Source: an uncultured Lacinutrix sp.
GTDB lineage: Bacteria; Bacteroidota; Bacteroidia; Flavobacteriales; Flavobacteriaceae
Reading direction: 5' to 3'
Assembly: GCA_937129145.1 (NCBI GenBank)
Contig: CAKZMU010000056.1
Span: 1 to 64,000 of the forward strand
Length of the DNA: 64,000 nucleotides
Both the position numbers and the translations under genes were made by a program. Numbering within the stretch: position 1 is the first letter of the stretch; the number at the start of each line of letters is the position of its first letter. Shown one piece after another: positions 7,421 to 16,822 of the stretch. The notes beneath the pieces were generated by a model. That model was not told the DNA's origin and searched no databases. It worked only from the letters and a program-made list of their open reading frames with translations.

Positions 7421-8875
7421 CTATATTTCTTTTCTTAACCTAGCCACAGGAATGTCAAGCTGCTCACGATATTTTGCTACTGTTCGTCTCGCAATTGGGT
7501 AGCCTTTTTCTTTTAAAATTGTAGCGAGTTTTTCATCGGTTAGAGGCTTCTTTTTATTTTCTTCTTCAACAACAGTCTCCAATATTTTTTTGATTTCTCT
7601 AGTAGACACATCTTCTCCTTGGTCGTTTTTCATGGACTCACTAAAGAACTCCTTAATCAGTTTTGTACCATAAGGCGTATCAACATATTTGCTGTTTGCC
7701 ACTCTTGAAACGGTAGAAACATCCATCTCGATTTCATCAGCAATATCTTTTAAAATCATTGGTTTTAACTTGCGTTCGTCACCAGTTAAAAAGTATTCTT
7801 TTTGATAATGCATAATCGAACTCATGGTAACAAATAAGGTTTGTTGCCTCTGTCTAATAGCATCAATAAACCATTTAGCAGCATCTAGTTTTTGTTTTAT
7901 AAAAATAACAGCGTCTTTTTGCGATTTAGATTTGTCTTTTGATTCTTTATAACCTTTAAGCATATTGTTATATTCCCTTGATACATGAAGCTCAGGAGCA
8001 TTTCGTCCATTTAGTGTCAACTCTAATTCACCATCAACAATTTTAATTGTAAAATCTGGTACTACATGTTCTACAATTCTTGTATTACCAGAAAAAGAGC
8101 CACCAGGTTTAGGATTTAAACGTTCAACTTCATGAATGGCATCTTTAAGTTGCTCTTCGGTGATATCAAACTTTTGTAATAGTTTTTTATAGTGCTTTTT
8201 GGTAAACTGCTCAAATGCTTTATCTATAATTTTTTGAGCTAATTCTATATTTGGTGTAGGTGTTTTACGGTGTAATTGTATGCTCAAACATTCTTGTAAA
8301 CCTCTAGCACCAACTCCAGCAGGGTCTAATTGTTGCACAATGGAAAGCACATTTTCAATTTTATCTTCTGTTGTATAGACATTTTGCGTAAATGCTAAAT
8401 CGTCCATAATATCTGAGAGCTCTCGTCTTATATAACCACTTTCATCAACACTTCCTACTAAGAATAACGCTATTTGCTCCTCTTCTTCATCTAATCTAAA
8501 TGTGTTTAATTGTGACTTTAAATGTTGTGTAAATGAGGTGCCTGAAGCATAAGGAACACTTTTATCATCGTCATCAGCACTATAATTATTAGCCTGCATC
8601 CTGTAATCAGGAATCTCATCGTCGCTTAAATATTCATCAACATTGATATCTTCAGCATTGATGGAGTCATTATCGTTGTAATCTTCAGTATTGTCGAAAT
8701 CATCATCGAACTCATCAGCCTTATCCTTACCACTTTCCAAAGCAGGATTTTCTTCCAGTTCTTGTTTTAAGCGTTGTTCAAAAGCTTGTGTAGGTAACTG
8801 AATTAACTTCATCAGCTGGATTTGCTGAGGAGATAATTTTTGAGATAATTTAAATTGTAAATACTGCTTAAGCAT
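7421..8875 (-). CDS. rpoN: RNA polymerase sigma-54 factor
   Basis: A 484-residue sigma-54. Region I is the Gln/Leu-rich N-terminus (LSPQQIQLMKLIQLPTQAFE), which contacts enhancer-binding ATPases. Region II is acidic (about 50-90, many Asp/Glu). The core-binding and helix-turn-helix parts follow (DVSTVSRVANSKYVDTP), and the RpoN box ARRTVAKYRE lies near the C-terminus and recognises the -24 element. All domains look intact. No sigma-54 activator is encoded in the window. The downstream PAP2-like gene follows after 1 nt. Confidence 0.97.
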   Translation of the reverse strand: MLKQYLQFKLSQKLSPQQIQLMKLIQLPTQAFEQRLKQELEENPALESGKDKADEFDDDFDNTEDYNDNDSINAEDINVDEYLSDDEIPDYRMQANNYSADDDDKSVPYASGTSFTQHLKSQLNTFRLDEEEEQIALFLVGSVDESGYIRRELSDIMDDLAFTQNVYTTEDKIENVLSIVQQLDPAGVGARGLQECLSIQLHRKTPTPNIELAQKIIDKAFEQFTKKHYKKLLQKFDITEEQLKDAIHEVERLNPKPGGSFSGNTRIVEHVVPDFTIKIVDGELELTLNGRNAPELHVSREYNNMLKGYKESKDKSKSQKDAVIFIKQKLDAAKWFIDAIRQRQQTLFVTMSSIMHYQKEYFLTGDERKLKPMILKDIADEIEMDVSTVSRVANSKYVDTPYGTKLIKEFFSESMKNDQGEDVSTREIKKILETVVEEENKKKPLTDEKLATILKEKGYPIARRTVAKYREQLDIPVARLRKEI

Positions 8876-8907
8876 TGTGTTATTTGGGTTTAGAGTAAAA
8901 ATAAAAA

Positions 8908-8942
8908 AAACAATCTACATTATGTTAGAACGTAGATTGTTT
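8908..8942 (-). terminator. Terminator downstream of asnS
   Basis: Stem AAACAATCTAC / GTAGATTGTTT with a 13-nt loop. On the minus strand it is followed by a long T run, so it ends the asnS transcript; it lies in the gap before rpoN. Confidence 0.8.
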
Positions 8943-8967
8943 TATTAAATATATTTCTTCTTAAGGA

Positions 8968-10401
8968 TTAAAACTCGGCATTTTGAGGCGATCTTGGATA
9001 AGGAATTACGTCTCTAATATTACCCATTCCAGTTACAAACATTACTAAACGCTCAAAACCAAGTCCAAATCCAGAATGTACTGCTGTTCCATATTTTCTT
9101 AAATCTAAATACCACCAAAGTTCTTCTTCAGGAATATCTAAAGCAGCCATTTTCTCTTTAAGAACTTCTAGTCGTTCTTCACGCTGACTTCCACCAACGA
9201 TTTCACCAATTCCCGGAAATAATATATCCATAGCACGAACTGTTTTTTCGTCTTCATTCAATCGCATGTAAAATGCTTTAATATTTGCAGGATAGTCAAA
9301 TAAAATTACTGGACATTTAAAATGTTTTTCTACTAAAAAACGTTCATGCTCACTTTGTAAATCAGCTCCCCACTCATTGATTAAATATTGAAATTTCTTT
9401 TTCTTATTTGGTTTAGAATTTCTAAGAATATCAATAGCTTCGGTGTAACTCACACGTTTAAAATTGTTGTCAACAACAAACTTAAGCTTGTCTGTAAGTG
9501 TCATTTCGTTACGCTCAACTTGTGGTTTAGATTTATCTTCTTGAATTTGACGCTGTTCTAAAAACGTTAAGTCTTCTTTATTGTTTTCTAGCACATAATT
9601 CAACACTGATTTCATAAAATCTTCTGCTAAATCCATGTTGCCATCTAAATCCATAAAAGCTACTTCTGGTTCAATCATCCAAAATTCAGATAAATGGCGA
9701 GAGGTATTTGAGTTTTCAGCTCTAAATGTTGGTCCAAAGGTATAGACTTTACCAAGCGACATCGCATAGGTTTCGGCTTCTAATTGACCAGAAACAGTTA
9801 AATTAGTTTCTTTCCCAAAGAAATCTTTTGAGTAATCGACATTTCCATCTTCAGTAAGAGGAGGATTTTTTGCATCAAGCGTGCTTAAACGAAACATTTC
9901 GCCAGCACCTTCGGCATCACTACCAGTAATTATTGGTGTGTGCATATTGTAAAATCCATTCTCGGTAAAATATTTATGAACTGCAAACGATAATGATGAA
10001 CGTAAACGCATCACAGCGCTAAACGTATTAGTTCTAGTACGTAAATGTGCATTTTCACGTAAAAATTCTAAGGAGTGTTTTTTAGGTTGAATAGGATATG
10101 TGTCAGCATCTGAATCTCCCAAAATCTCGATTGAAGTTGCTTGAACTTCTACATTTTGACCTTTTCCTTGACTTTCAACTAATAAACCTTTTATGTGAAC
10201 TGCTGCTCCTGTGTTGATTCTTTTTAGAATAGCCTCATCAGTATTTTCAAAATCTACCACACATTGAATATTATTGATTGTAGAGCCATCATTTAAAGCT
10301 ATAAATCGATTTGCTCTAAAAGTTCTTACCCAACCTTTAACTTCTACATCTATTAATGTGGTTTCTTGAGATAGTAATTCTGAAACGGTACTTAACATCA
10401 T
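8968..10401 (-). CDS. asnS: Asparagine-tRNA ligase
   Basis: A 477-residue class IIb aminoacyl-tRNA synthetase that joins asparagine to tRNA-Asn. The N-terminal OB-fold anticodon-binding domain (about 15-110) includes VKGWVRTFR and IQCVVDF. The catalytic core carries motif 2 (TFGPTFRAENSNTSRHLSEFWMIEPE) and motif 3 (GFGLGFERLVMFVTG). Two adjacent ATGs exist; either could be used. A TATCTTTG -7-like element (10422-10429) lies just upstream. Its own terminator separates it from rpoN. Confidence 0.97.
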   Translation of the reverse strand: MMLSTVSELLSQETTLIDVEVKGWVRTFRANRFIALNDGSTINNIQCVVDFENTDEAILKRINTGAAVHIKGLLVESQGKGQNVEVQATSIEILGDSDADTYPIQPKKHSLEFLRENAHLRTRTNTFSAVMRLRSSLSFAVHKYFTENGFYNMHTPIITGSDAEGAGEMFRLSTLDAKNPPLTEDGNVDYSKDFFGKETNLTVSGQLEAETYAMSLGKVYTFGPTFRAENSNTSRHLSEFWMIEPEVAFMDLDGNMDLAEDFMKSVLNYVLENNKEDLTFLEQRQIQEDKSKPQVERNEMTLTDKLKFVVDNNFKRVSYTEAIDILRNSKPNKKKKFQYLINEWGADLQSEHERFLVEKHFKCPVILFDYPANIKAFYMRLNEDEKTVRAMDILFPGIGEIVGGSQREERLEVLKEKMAALDIPEEELWWYLDLRKYGTAVHSGFGLGFERLVMFVTGMGNIRDVIPYPRSPQNAEF

Positions 10402-10421
10402 TGTTCAATTAATTTAAGCTG

Positions 10422-10429
10422 CAAAGATA
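10422..10429 (-). promoter_or_regulatory. Putative asnS promoter -7 element
   Basis: TATCTTTG on the minus strand matches the Bacteroidota TAnnTTTG consensus about 20 nt upstream of the asnS start. No TTG was found at the expected -33 spacing, so support is partial. Confidence 0.4.
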
Positions 10430-10444
10430 AGTGTTTCCCTTAAA

Positions 10445-12841
10445 TTATGTATCGTCATTTTTATCTTCTTCGTCAGGAATAATTCTAAAGTGAGGTTCTT
10501 TTAATACTTCTTTATTGGCAATACTTCTTTCTAATGATAATAATAATGAAGGCAACAACAATAAATTGGCTAGCATTGCAAATAAAAGTGTTCCAGATAC
10601 TAAGGCACCAAGTGCCACAGTGCCTCCAAAATTAGATATGATAAATACCGAAAAACCAAAGAATAATACAATGGATGTGTAGAACATACTAACGCCTGTT
10701 TCCCTTAGGGCAGCATATACCGATTTTTTTATTTTCCAATGATTTGCTTGAAGTTCTTGCCTGTATTTTGCTAAAAAGTGTATGGTATCATCTACTGAAA
10801 TACCAAAGGCAATACTAAACACCAAAATAGTAGATGGTTTAATAGGTACACCTAAATACCCCATTAATCCTGCTGTAATAAGTAGTGGTAATAAGTTTGG
10901 AATTAGTGATACAATTATCATTCTGAACGACCTAAACATATACGCCATGAAAATAGATATTAAGAAAATGGCAAGCGACAATGAAAGGATAAGGTTATTT
11001 ACTAAGTACTTTGTGCCTTTTTGGAATAGATACGCTTTTCCTGTAATAATCACATCGTACCTATCGTCTGGGAAAACTTTTGCAATTTTTGTTCGGAGAT
11101 TATCTTCAATGCGTTCCATTTTATCTATTCCACTGTCCTTCATAAAGGTGGTAATTCTTGCGTATTGACCAGTAGAGTCTACAAAGTTTTTAAGCAAATC
11201 TACATCATTTGAAGAGTTTTTCGCATAAGATAAAATAAAGCTATTTTCTTGCGATGTTGGTAACTGGTAATATTTTAATTTTCCATTATAATAAGCCTGC
11301 TTCGAGTATTTTACTAAACTTACTACAGAAATGGGTTTTGAAAGTTCTGGTGTTTCAATAATGAGTTCTTCAAGCTCATTCATTCGTTTTAAGGTAGCTA
11401 GTTTCATCACGCCTTTTTTACGCTTGGTATCCACCATAATTTCTAATGGCATAATGCCATTAAACTCTTCTTCAAAAAAGCGAATATCCTTAAAAAAGGC
11501 TGCTTTTTTAGGCATATCCTCAATTAAACTCCCAGATATTTTTATTTGATAAATACCAATAATACTTGCTATTAACAGGATTAAGGCAGTCACATAAATA
11601 GTAATTTTTCTATGTCTTACCATGTTTTCCATCCAATCGACAAACGTGTTAATCCAACGCTTATTTAAATGCTCTAAATGCTTGTCTTTTGGCATTGGCA
11701 TATAGCTGTAAATAATTGGAATAATAAGAAGACAAAGCAAGAATATTCCAAGAATACTTAGCGAAGCAACAGTACCAAATTCTTTTAATAGCGTGCTTTC
11801 GGTAATAATAAACGTTGCAAAACCAGATGCTGTAGTCACATTGGTCATTAACGTAGCATTCCCAATTTTGGTAATAACACGTTGCAACGATTTTGCCTTG
11901 TTACCGTGTTTGTTGACTTCGTGCTGATATTTATTAATTAAAAATATACAGTTAGGAATACCAATAACGATGATTAATGGCGGAATCAATGCTGTAAGTA
12001 CTGTAATTTCATATTCCAATAAGCCAATGATACCAAAGGTCCACATCACACCAATAAGCACTACAAACATAGAAATAAACGTAGCTCTGAACGACCTAAA
12101 AAAGAAAAAGAAAATAAATGACGTTACCAATAATGCAGCACTAATAAAAAGCCCAATTTCATCAATAATGTTTTGTGAGTTTAATGTGCGTATGTATGGC
12201 ATTCCAGATACTCGAACGTCAAGGCTATATGCATTTTCAAACGCTTCAACTTTTGGAATTAAAATATTGGTGATAAAGTCCTTTCTTTCAGAAGTGTTTA
12301 CAATATCCTTTTCAAGATATATGGCAGACCTAATGGTTTTTGTGTCTTTGTTGAACAAGAAATTATCGTAGAAAGGATATTGTTCAAACAGTTCGGTTTG
12401 AAGCTTTTCTAGCTGATTAATATTGCTTATAGAATCCTTTATAAATGGCTCAAGGTCAAAGTGTTCCTCTTGATTGTTTTTTATTAATTTTTGAAGGTCA
12501 TATATAGAAACCACAGTTTCTACTTCTGGTTTATCCTTAAAACTGGAAGCTAAATTATCCCAAGCATTTAAATTTTCAATAGTAAAAAGGGAAGAGTCTT
12601 TAACACCAAGCACAATTAAATTGCCTTCCTCACCAAAGGTTTCTAAAAACGAATTATACTCTAAATTTACACTATGCTCATCTGGTAATAAATTTGCTTC
12701 GGTATAGGTAAAGCGCATTTTATCCCACTGCGAAGCAAAGAAAATTGTTGCGGCAATAACCACCAAAATAATACCAATCCTGTTACGGAGTATTAATCTA
12801 GCAATAGCTTCCCAAAAACCAACCGAAAAAAGTCTCGTCAT
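10445..12841 (-). CDS. MMPL/RND-superfamily transporter
   Basis: A 798-residue inner-membrane protein with the RND layout: one helix near 20-40, a large extracytoplasmic loop, a five-helix bundle (about 220-385), then the same arrangement repeated (helix near 415, loop, bundle from about 615). Each bundle has the sterol-sensing-like pattern, for example FSIAFGISVDDTIHFLAKY in the second half, where the Asp pair fits the proton relay. Such proteins export lipids or other hydrophobic molecules using proton motive force. No membrane fusion protein or outer-membrane channel gene is adjacent. Substrate unknown. Confidence 0.87.
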   Translation of the reverse strand: MTRLFSVGFWEAIARLILRNRIGIILVVIAATIFFASQWDKMRFTYTEANLLPDEHSVNLEYNSFLETFGEEGNLIVLGVKDSSLFTIENLNAWDNLASSFKDKPEVETVVSIYDLQKLIKNNQEEHFDLEPFIKDSISNINQLEKLQTELFEQYPFYDNFLFNKDTKTIRSAIYLEKDIVNTSERKDFITNILIPKVEAFENAYSLDVRVSGMPYIRTLNSQNIIDEIGLFISAALLVTSFIFFFFFRSFRATFISMFVVLIGVMWTFGIIGLLEYEITVLTALIPPLIIVIGIPNCIFLINKYQHEVNKHGNKAKSLQRVITKIGNATLMTNVTTASGFATFIITESTLLKEFGTVASLSILGIFLLCLLIIPIIYSYMPMPKDKHLEHLNKRWINTFVDWMENMVRHRKITIYVTALILLIASIIGIYQIKISGSLIEDMPKKAAFFKDIRFFEEEFNGIMPLEIMVDTKRKKGVMKLATLKRMNELEELIIETPELSKPISVVSLVKYSKQAYYNGKLKYYQLPTSQENSFILSYAKNSSNDVDLLKNFVDSTGQYARITTFMKDSGIDKMERIEDNLRTKIAKVFPDDRYDVIITGKAYLFQKGTKYLVNNLILSLSLAIFLISIFMAYMFRSFRMIIVSLIPNLLPLLITAGLMGYLGVPIKPSTILVFSIAFGISVDDTIHFLAKYRQELQANHWKIKKSVYAALRETGVSMFYTSIVLFFGFSVFIISNFGGTVALGALVSGTLLFAMLANLLLLPSLLLSLERSIANKEVLKEPHFRIIPDEEDKNDDT

Positions 12842-12913
12842 AGCAAATTTAATGGCTGCAAAGGTAGCTAAAATGAATAGATAATTGTCCTTAAATTCAA
12901 GGTTTTAACAGCA

Positions 12914-14191
12914 CTAGTCCAGACTGATATTAAAAGTGAACTTAACAGCAATATTATCTTCAATATTTGGTAAATGATACGCACCATAGCGATAGGCAAA
13001 ACTAAGACCGAAACCAAAAAATAGTTTGTTAATTTCTAATCCAGATTCCGTAAACCCTTTGTCGAGCGTATTAAAACTAATGCCTTGGTGCCTAAATGTA
13101 TCTTTCATTGTGCCCAAAGCGAAACGAGAAATAAAAACTAACTGAGGTTTAAACCAAGGAGACACATTAAAGGGTGCAAAAGCGTGTTTTAGTTGAAGTG
13201 TTGCAAAACTATCAGAAAAGAACTCATTAAAATACATGGTTTCAAAACTATTTGTCCCCGCAACCGAAAATCTACTCCATATTGTTTCTTTATTGACATT
13301 ATTTGGGTAGGCATGATACATGTGCGTTAACGGTGTGTTTTCGCTTGTTATACCTGTGGTTAAAACTAGTTCGGTGGAGGCATTATTTTTATAGTTGAAT
13401 TTTTGAATAGTTCTAAAATCAACTTTCGAAAAACTTAAATCGCCTCCCAGTACGTTTGCTAAACTCTTGGTGTATTGAAGCGTGAATTTTGGATAACCAG
13501 CTTTTGTTTCGTTTATGCCATTTTCGGAGTATTCAAACTTGCTAAAAGGATTCCATTGTAATGACGTTTTAAACATTGTAAGGTCATAATCAGTGAAACT
13601 TTCTCCAGAATTTAAGTCAAAGGTGTAATTATATGTTGGGTTTATATTGCTTACGCCAAATTGTGTTTCGGTAATTATTTTTGGATGCAATTGATGCTCT
13701 AAAGAGATAGTTTTTGAAATGTACTTATGAAATAAATCAATATTAATTAAACGCGGTTCAAAAAACTGAAAAAACCGCTTATCTGTTAAAAAATTAGAAC
13801 TTCCTGTTTCTTGTAAATCATTAGTGTATGCAAGGTTAATCCAAGTATTTGTTTTTTTAGCAATTCTAAAACCACCACCAAAACTATACTTAAAGTTATG
13901 ATCCAAAAAACCATATACTGTGTAGCCTTGGAGTCTAAATTTTTTAGAAAAATCACTATTGGTAATACCACCCAAACCTGTACGAAATCCTTCATATTGG
14001 TTGTACTTTATTAAATACCGTAAATCTATATTTATGTACTTGGTAGGGAAATACCCATTCCCGATACTTCTTAAGAATTCTGTTTTTTTTATGGAATCTT
14101 GTTCGGTGGTTTTAACGGAGGTACTATCTATTTGCGACATACCTTTATTTACAAAAAGAAAAAAAACCAATAAAGGTAAGTAATACTTCAT
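12914..14191 (-). CDS. DUF5686-like outer-membrane barrel protein
   Basis: A 425-residue secreted protein with a signal peptide (MKYYLPLLVFFLFVNKGMSQ). The mature part has repeated amphipathic strands with aromatic girdles and a section (GFRTGLGGITNSDFSKKFRL, then GYTVYGFLDHNFKYSFGGG) resembling the C-terminal barrel of DUF5686 proteins. Full DUF5686 proteins start with a carboxypeptidase-like regulatory domain and exceed 800 residues; here only the barrel is present. The C-terminus ends in an aromatic-rich strand (VKFTFNISLD), as expected for BAM insertion. Role unknown. Confidence 0.65.
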   Translation of the reverse strand: MKYYLPLLVFFLFVNKGMSQIDSTSVKTTEQDSIKKTEFLRSIGNGYFPTKYINIDLRYLIKYNQYEGFRTGLGGITNSDFSKKFRLQGYTVYGFLDHNFKYSFGGGFRIAKKTNTWINLAYTNDLQETGSSNFLTDKRFFQFFEPRLINIDLFHKYISKTISLEHQLHPKIITETQFGVSNINPTYNYTFDLNSGESFTDYDLTMFKTSLQWNPFSKFEYSENGINETKAGYPKFTLQYTKSLANVLGGDLSFSKVDFRTIQKFNYKNNASTELVLTTGITSENTPLTHMYHAYPNNVNKETIWSRFSVAGTNSFETMYFNEFFSDSFATLQLKHAFAPFNVSPWFKPQLVFISRFALGTMKDTFRHQGISFNTLDKGFTESGLEINKLFFGFGLSFAYRYGAYHLPNIEDNIAVKFTFNISLD

Positions 14192-14219
14192 TTTAGGGAA
14201 TTAAAGTACGTATATAACA

Positions 14220-14246
14220 TAAAAAAAGCGACTTTAGTGTCGCTTT
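14220..14246 (-). terminator. Terminator of pyrH-frr
   Basis: Stem AAAGCGAC / GTCGCTTT with a 6-nt loop; on the minus strand the hairpin is followed by seven T residues. It is 5 nt after the frr stop. Confidence 0.85.
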
Positions 14247-14250
14247 GTAA

Positions 14251-14808
14251 TTAAACTGTCATTATTTCTGTTTCTTTTACACTGAAAATATCATCGACCT
14301 TTTTAACGTAGTTGTCGGTCATGGTTTGAATATCCAATTCTGCGTTTGATTGTAAATCTTCGGAAACCTCACTTAAATTTTTAATGTCGTGATTGGCATC
14401 TTTACGAGCATTTCTTATACCTATTTTGGCGTCTTCAGCTTCAGCTTTTGCTTGTTTTGATAAATCGCGACGACGCTCTTCGGTTAACGCAGGTACATTA
14501 ATAATAATAGTTTCGCCATTATTCATTGGGTTAAAACCAAGATTAGCAACCATTATTGCGCGCTCAATTTCTTGAAGCATACTTTTTTCCCAAGGTTGAA
14601 CTGTTATAGTTCTACCATCTGGTGTATTGACATTTGCAACTTGGCTTAATGGTGTTTGTGAACCATAATAATCAACCATTACGCTACCCAGCATTGAAGG
14701 GCTAGCTTTACCAGCTCTAATATTTACAAATTGCTTTTCTAAATGCTTAATGGCATTTGTCATAGCTTCTTTTGCTGTGTCTAAAATAAATTTAATGTCT
14801 TCGTTCAT
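14251..14808 (-). CDS. frr: Ribosome recycling factor
   Basis: A 185-residue RRF of standard length. With EF-G it splits the post-termination ribosome. Conserved sections are visible: the N-terminal helix (MTNAIKHLEKQFVNIRAGKASPSML), the domain II strand segment (TVQPWEKSMLQEIERAI) and the helix ALTEERRRDLSKQAK. It lies downstream of pyrH (58-nt gap), the common pyrH-frr pairing, and is followed by a strong terminator. Confidence 0.97.
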   Translation of the reverse strand: MNEDIKFILDTAKEAMTNAIKHLEKQFVNIRAGKASPSMLGSVMVDYYGSQTPLSQVANVNTPDGRTITVQPWEKSMLQEIERAIMVANLGFNPMNNGETIIINVPALTEERRRDLSKQAKAEAEDAKIGIRNARKDANHDIKNLSEVSEDLQSNAELDIQTMTDNYVKKVDDIFSVKETEIMTV

Positions 14809-14866
14809 TTCTAAAATTTTAAATAGATTATTTCAAAAACTAAGCCAAAAATAAACAATAGCGTGA

Positions 14867-15574
14867 TTATAAGTTGACTGTTGTACCAATATTTTCTCCA
14901 GAGATAACTTTTAATAAGTTCCCTTTTTTATTCATATCAAAAACAATAATTGGTAATTTATTTTCTTGACTTAAAGTAAATGCCGTGGTATCCATGACTT
15001 TTAGACCTTTTTTTAACACATCATCAAAAGTAATGTTATCAAATTTTACAGCAGCTGAATCTTTTTCAGGGTCGGCAGTATAAATACCATCTACACGAGT
15101 TCCTTTTAAAATGACATCGGCTTCAATCTCAATGGCTCTTAATACAGCTGCTGAATCGGTTGTAAAATAAGGATTGCCTGTACCACCTCCAAAAATTACA
15201 ACACGCCCTTTTTGTAAATGACGCATGGCTTTACGACGTATAAAAGGCTCTGCAACTTCGTTTATTTTTATGGCAGTTTGCAATCGCGTAGGGACATCGG
15301 CATCTTCTAAAGCACTTTGTAATGCCAATCCGTTTATTACAGTGGCGAGCATTCCCATATGGTCACCTTGTACACGATCCATACCATTGCTTGCGCCTGC
15401 CACACCTCTAAAAATGTTTCCACCACCAATAACAATGGCAACTTCAACACCAAGATTGGTTATTTCCTTTATGTCTTGAGCATATTCGGCTAGACGGTCT
15501 GGGTCAATACCATATTGTCTAGTTCCCATTAAGGCTTCACCAGATAATTTTAGTAGGATTCTTTTGTATTTCAT
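14867..15574 (-). CDS. pyrH: UMP kinase
   Basis: A 235-residue bacterial UMP kinase of the amino-acid kinase fold, which phosphorylates UMP to UDP for pyrimidine nucleotide synthesis. Key motifs are [11 protein letters not shown] near the N-terminus (phosphate binding), IGGGNIFRG around 48-56, and [15 protein letters not shown] around 128-142. Bacterial enzymes are hexamers regulated by GTP and UTP. A terminator separates it from tsf. A TAGTTTTG element at 15595-15602, about 21 nt upstream, could be the -7 part of its own promoter. Confidence 0.97.
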   Translation of the reverse strand: MKYKRILLKLSGEALMGTRQYGIDPDRLAEYAQDIKEITNLGVEVAIVIGGGNIFRGVAGASNGMDRVQGDHMGMLATVINGLALQSALEDADVPTRLQTAIKINEVAEPFIRRKAMRHLQKGRVVIFGGGTGNPYFTTDSAAVLRAIEIEADVILKGTRVDGIYTADPEKDSAAVKFDNITFDDVLKKGLKVMDTTAFTLSQENKLPIIVFDMNKKGNLLKVISGENIGTTVNL

Positions 15575-15594
15575 TAGTTTGTTTGAATGTTTAG

Positions 15595-15602
15595 CAAAAC
15601 TA
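15595..15602 (-). promoter_or_regulatory. Putative pyrH promoter -7 element
   Basis: TAGTTTTG on the minus strand fits TAnnTTTG, about 21 nt upstream of the pyrH ATG and downstream of the tsf terminator. No well-spaced TTG partner was seen. Confidence 0.35.
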
Positions 15603-15714
15603 CAAATTTTTGTGGTTTACCGAAGACCGATTTACCAAAATTAAAATGAGCTGAGAAAATATAGTCAATATCCTATGCTAATCATATTTTAAATAGTAGA
15701 AATTTGGGCATAAA

Positions 15715-15742
15715 AAAAGCCTCGATTATTATCGAAGCTTTT
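15715..15742 (-). terminator. Terminator of rplM-rpsI-rpsB-tsf
   Basis: Stem AAAAGC-c-TCGAT / ATCGA-a-GCTTTT with a TATT loop and one internal mismatch. On the minus strand it is followed by a run of seven T. It lies 25 nt after the tsf stop and divides tsf from pyrH. Confidence 0.8.
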
Positions 15743-15766
15743 AATTTATTTTGAATTAGGATGTAA

Positions 15767-16741
15767 TTACCCTAATGATACTCGCTTAAATTCTGTTACA
15801 GCAACATCGCCATAAGACTTTACATAATCGTTTACTGTTTTCTTTTCATCTTTAATGAAATCTTGGTCCAATAAACATTGTTCTTTGTCTAAAGTAGTGT
15901 TGTCTGAAACGAAACGATCCATTTTTCCTGGAAGGATTCTATCCCAGATTTGTTCAGGCTTCCCTTCAGCTTTCAATTCAGCTTTTGCATCTTCTTCAGC
16001 TTGTGCCAATACTTCAGGAGTTAATTGTGCCATAGAAATGTACTTAGGTACATTTTTAAGGGTTTTTCCTAAACGGCCTAGTTCAATATTATCTTTTTCA
16101 ATTACAGCAATTCTTGCTTCAGTTTCTGACGCTACATAAGCTGGGTCAAAATCTTTGTAAGATAATGTTGTTGCTCCCATTGACGCTACTTGCATTGCTA
16201 AGTCTTTAGTTAATACATCAGCTTTGTCAATAACATTGTTTAAACCAACTAAAGCAGCAATTTTCCCAATATGCGTGTAAGCACCAACGTAAGGAGCTTC
16301 TATTCTTTCAAAAGCTGTGATGTCGATTTTCTCACCAATAACACCAGTTTGTTCAATTAATTTTTCGGCAACAGTCATGCCTCCAAAATCAGCAGCTAAA
16401 AAGTCTTCTTTACTAGAATGGTTAATAGCAATATTTACAAATTCTTCTGCTAATGCTTTGTAAGTATCGTTTTTTGCAACGAAATCTGTTTCACATGCTA
16501 AAACTATAGCAACACCAACAGTATTGTCATCGTTTATTTTTGTAATAGCAACACCTTCAGATGATTCTCTGTCGGCTCTTTTTGCAGCAACTTTTTGCCC
16601 TTTTTTACGTAAAACTTCAATTGCTTTATCAAAATCACCTCCAGCTTCTACTAAGGCTTTTTTACAATCCATCATTCCTGCACCAGTAGCTTCTCTAAGC
16701 TTTTTTACGTCTGCTGCACTTATTTTTACTGTATTTTCCAT
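15767..16741 (-). CDS. tsf: Translation elongation factor Ts
   Basis: A 324-residue EF-Ts, the nucleotide exchange factor that reloads EF-Tu with GTP. The N-terminal UBA-like domain has VKKLREATGAGMMDCKKAL (about 13-31). The following TDFVAKN motif (in ACETDFVAKND) contacts the EF-Tu G domain. The length is in the usual range for Bacteroidota, with two core subdomains. It follows rpsB after 81 nt, and that gap contains a 12-bp hairpin that may lower tsf transcription relative to rpsB. Confidence 0.97.
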   Translation of the reverse strand: MENTVKISAADVKKLREATGAGMMDCKKALVEAGGDFDKAIEVLRKKGQKVAAKRADRESSEGVAITKINDDNTVGVAIVLACETDFVAKNDTYKALAEEFVNIAINHSSKEDFLAADFGGMTVAEKLIEQTGVIGEKIDITAFERIEAPYVGAYTHIGKIAALVGLNNVIDKADVLTKDLAMQVASMGATTLSYKDFDPAYVASETEARIAVIEKDNIELGRLGKTLKNVPKYISMAQLTPEVLAQAEEDAKAELKAEGKPEQIWDRILPGKMDRFVSDNTTLDKEQCLLDQDFIKDEKKTVNDYVKSYGDVAVTEFKRVSLG

Positions 16742-16759
16742 AATGTATTATTATAAAAT

Positions 16760-16803
16760 AAAAGTCATTTAATTTTTCTATGAGGAAGAACTAAACGACT
16801 TTT
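16760..16803 (-). promoter_or_regulatory. rpsB-tsf intergenic hairpin (possible attenuator)
   Basis: On the minus strand the arms AAAAGTCGTTTA and TAAATGACTTTT pair over 12 positions, with a G-U wobble, around a 20-nt loop. The sequence after it is T-rich (ATTTTATAATAATAC) but lacks a solid T run. It could be a partial terminator, an RNA stabiliser or a processing site. Confidence 0.5.
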
Positions 16804-16822
16804 ATATTTTTTGAAATAGTTT

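Noticed and set aside
10445..12841. MMPL transporter as HpnN
   Set aside because: Same superfamily, but no hopanoid genes nearby and many MMPL families share this layout.
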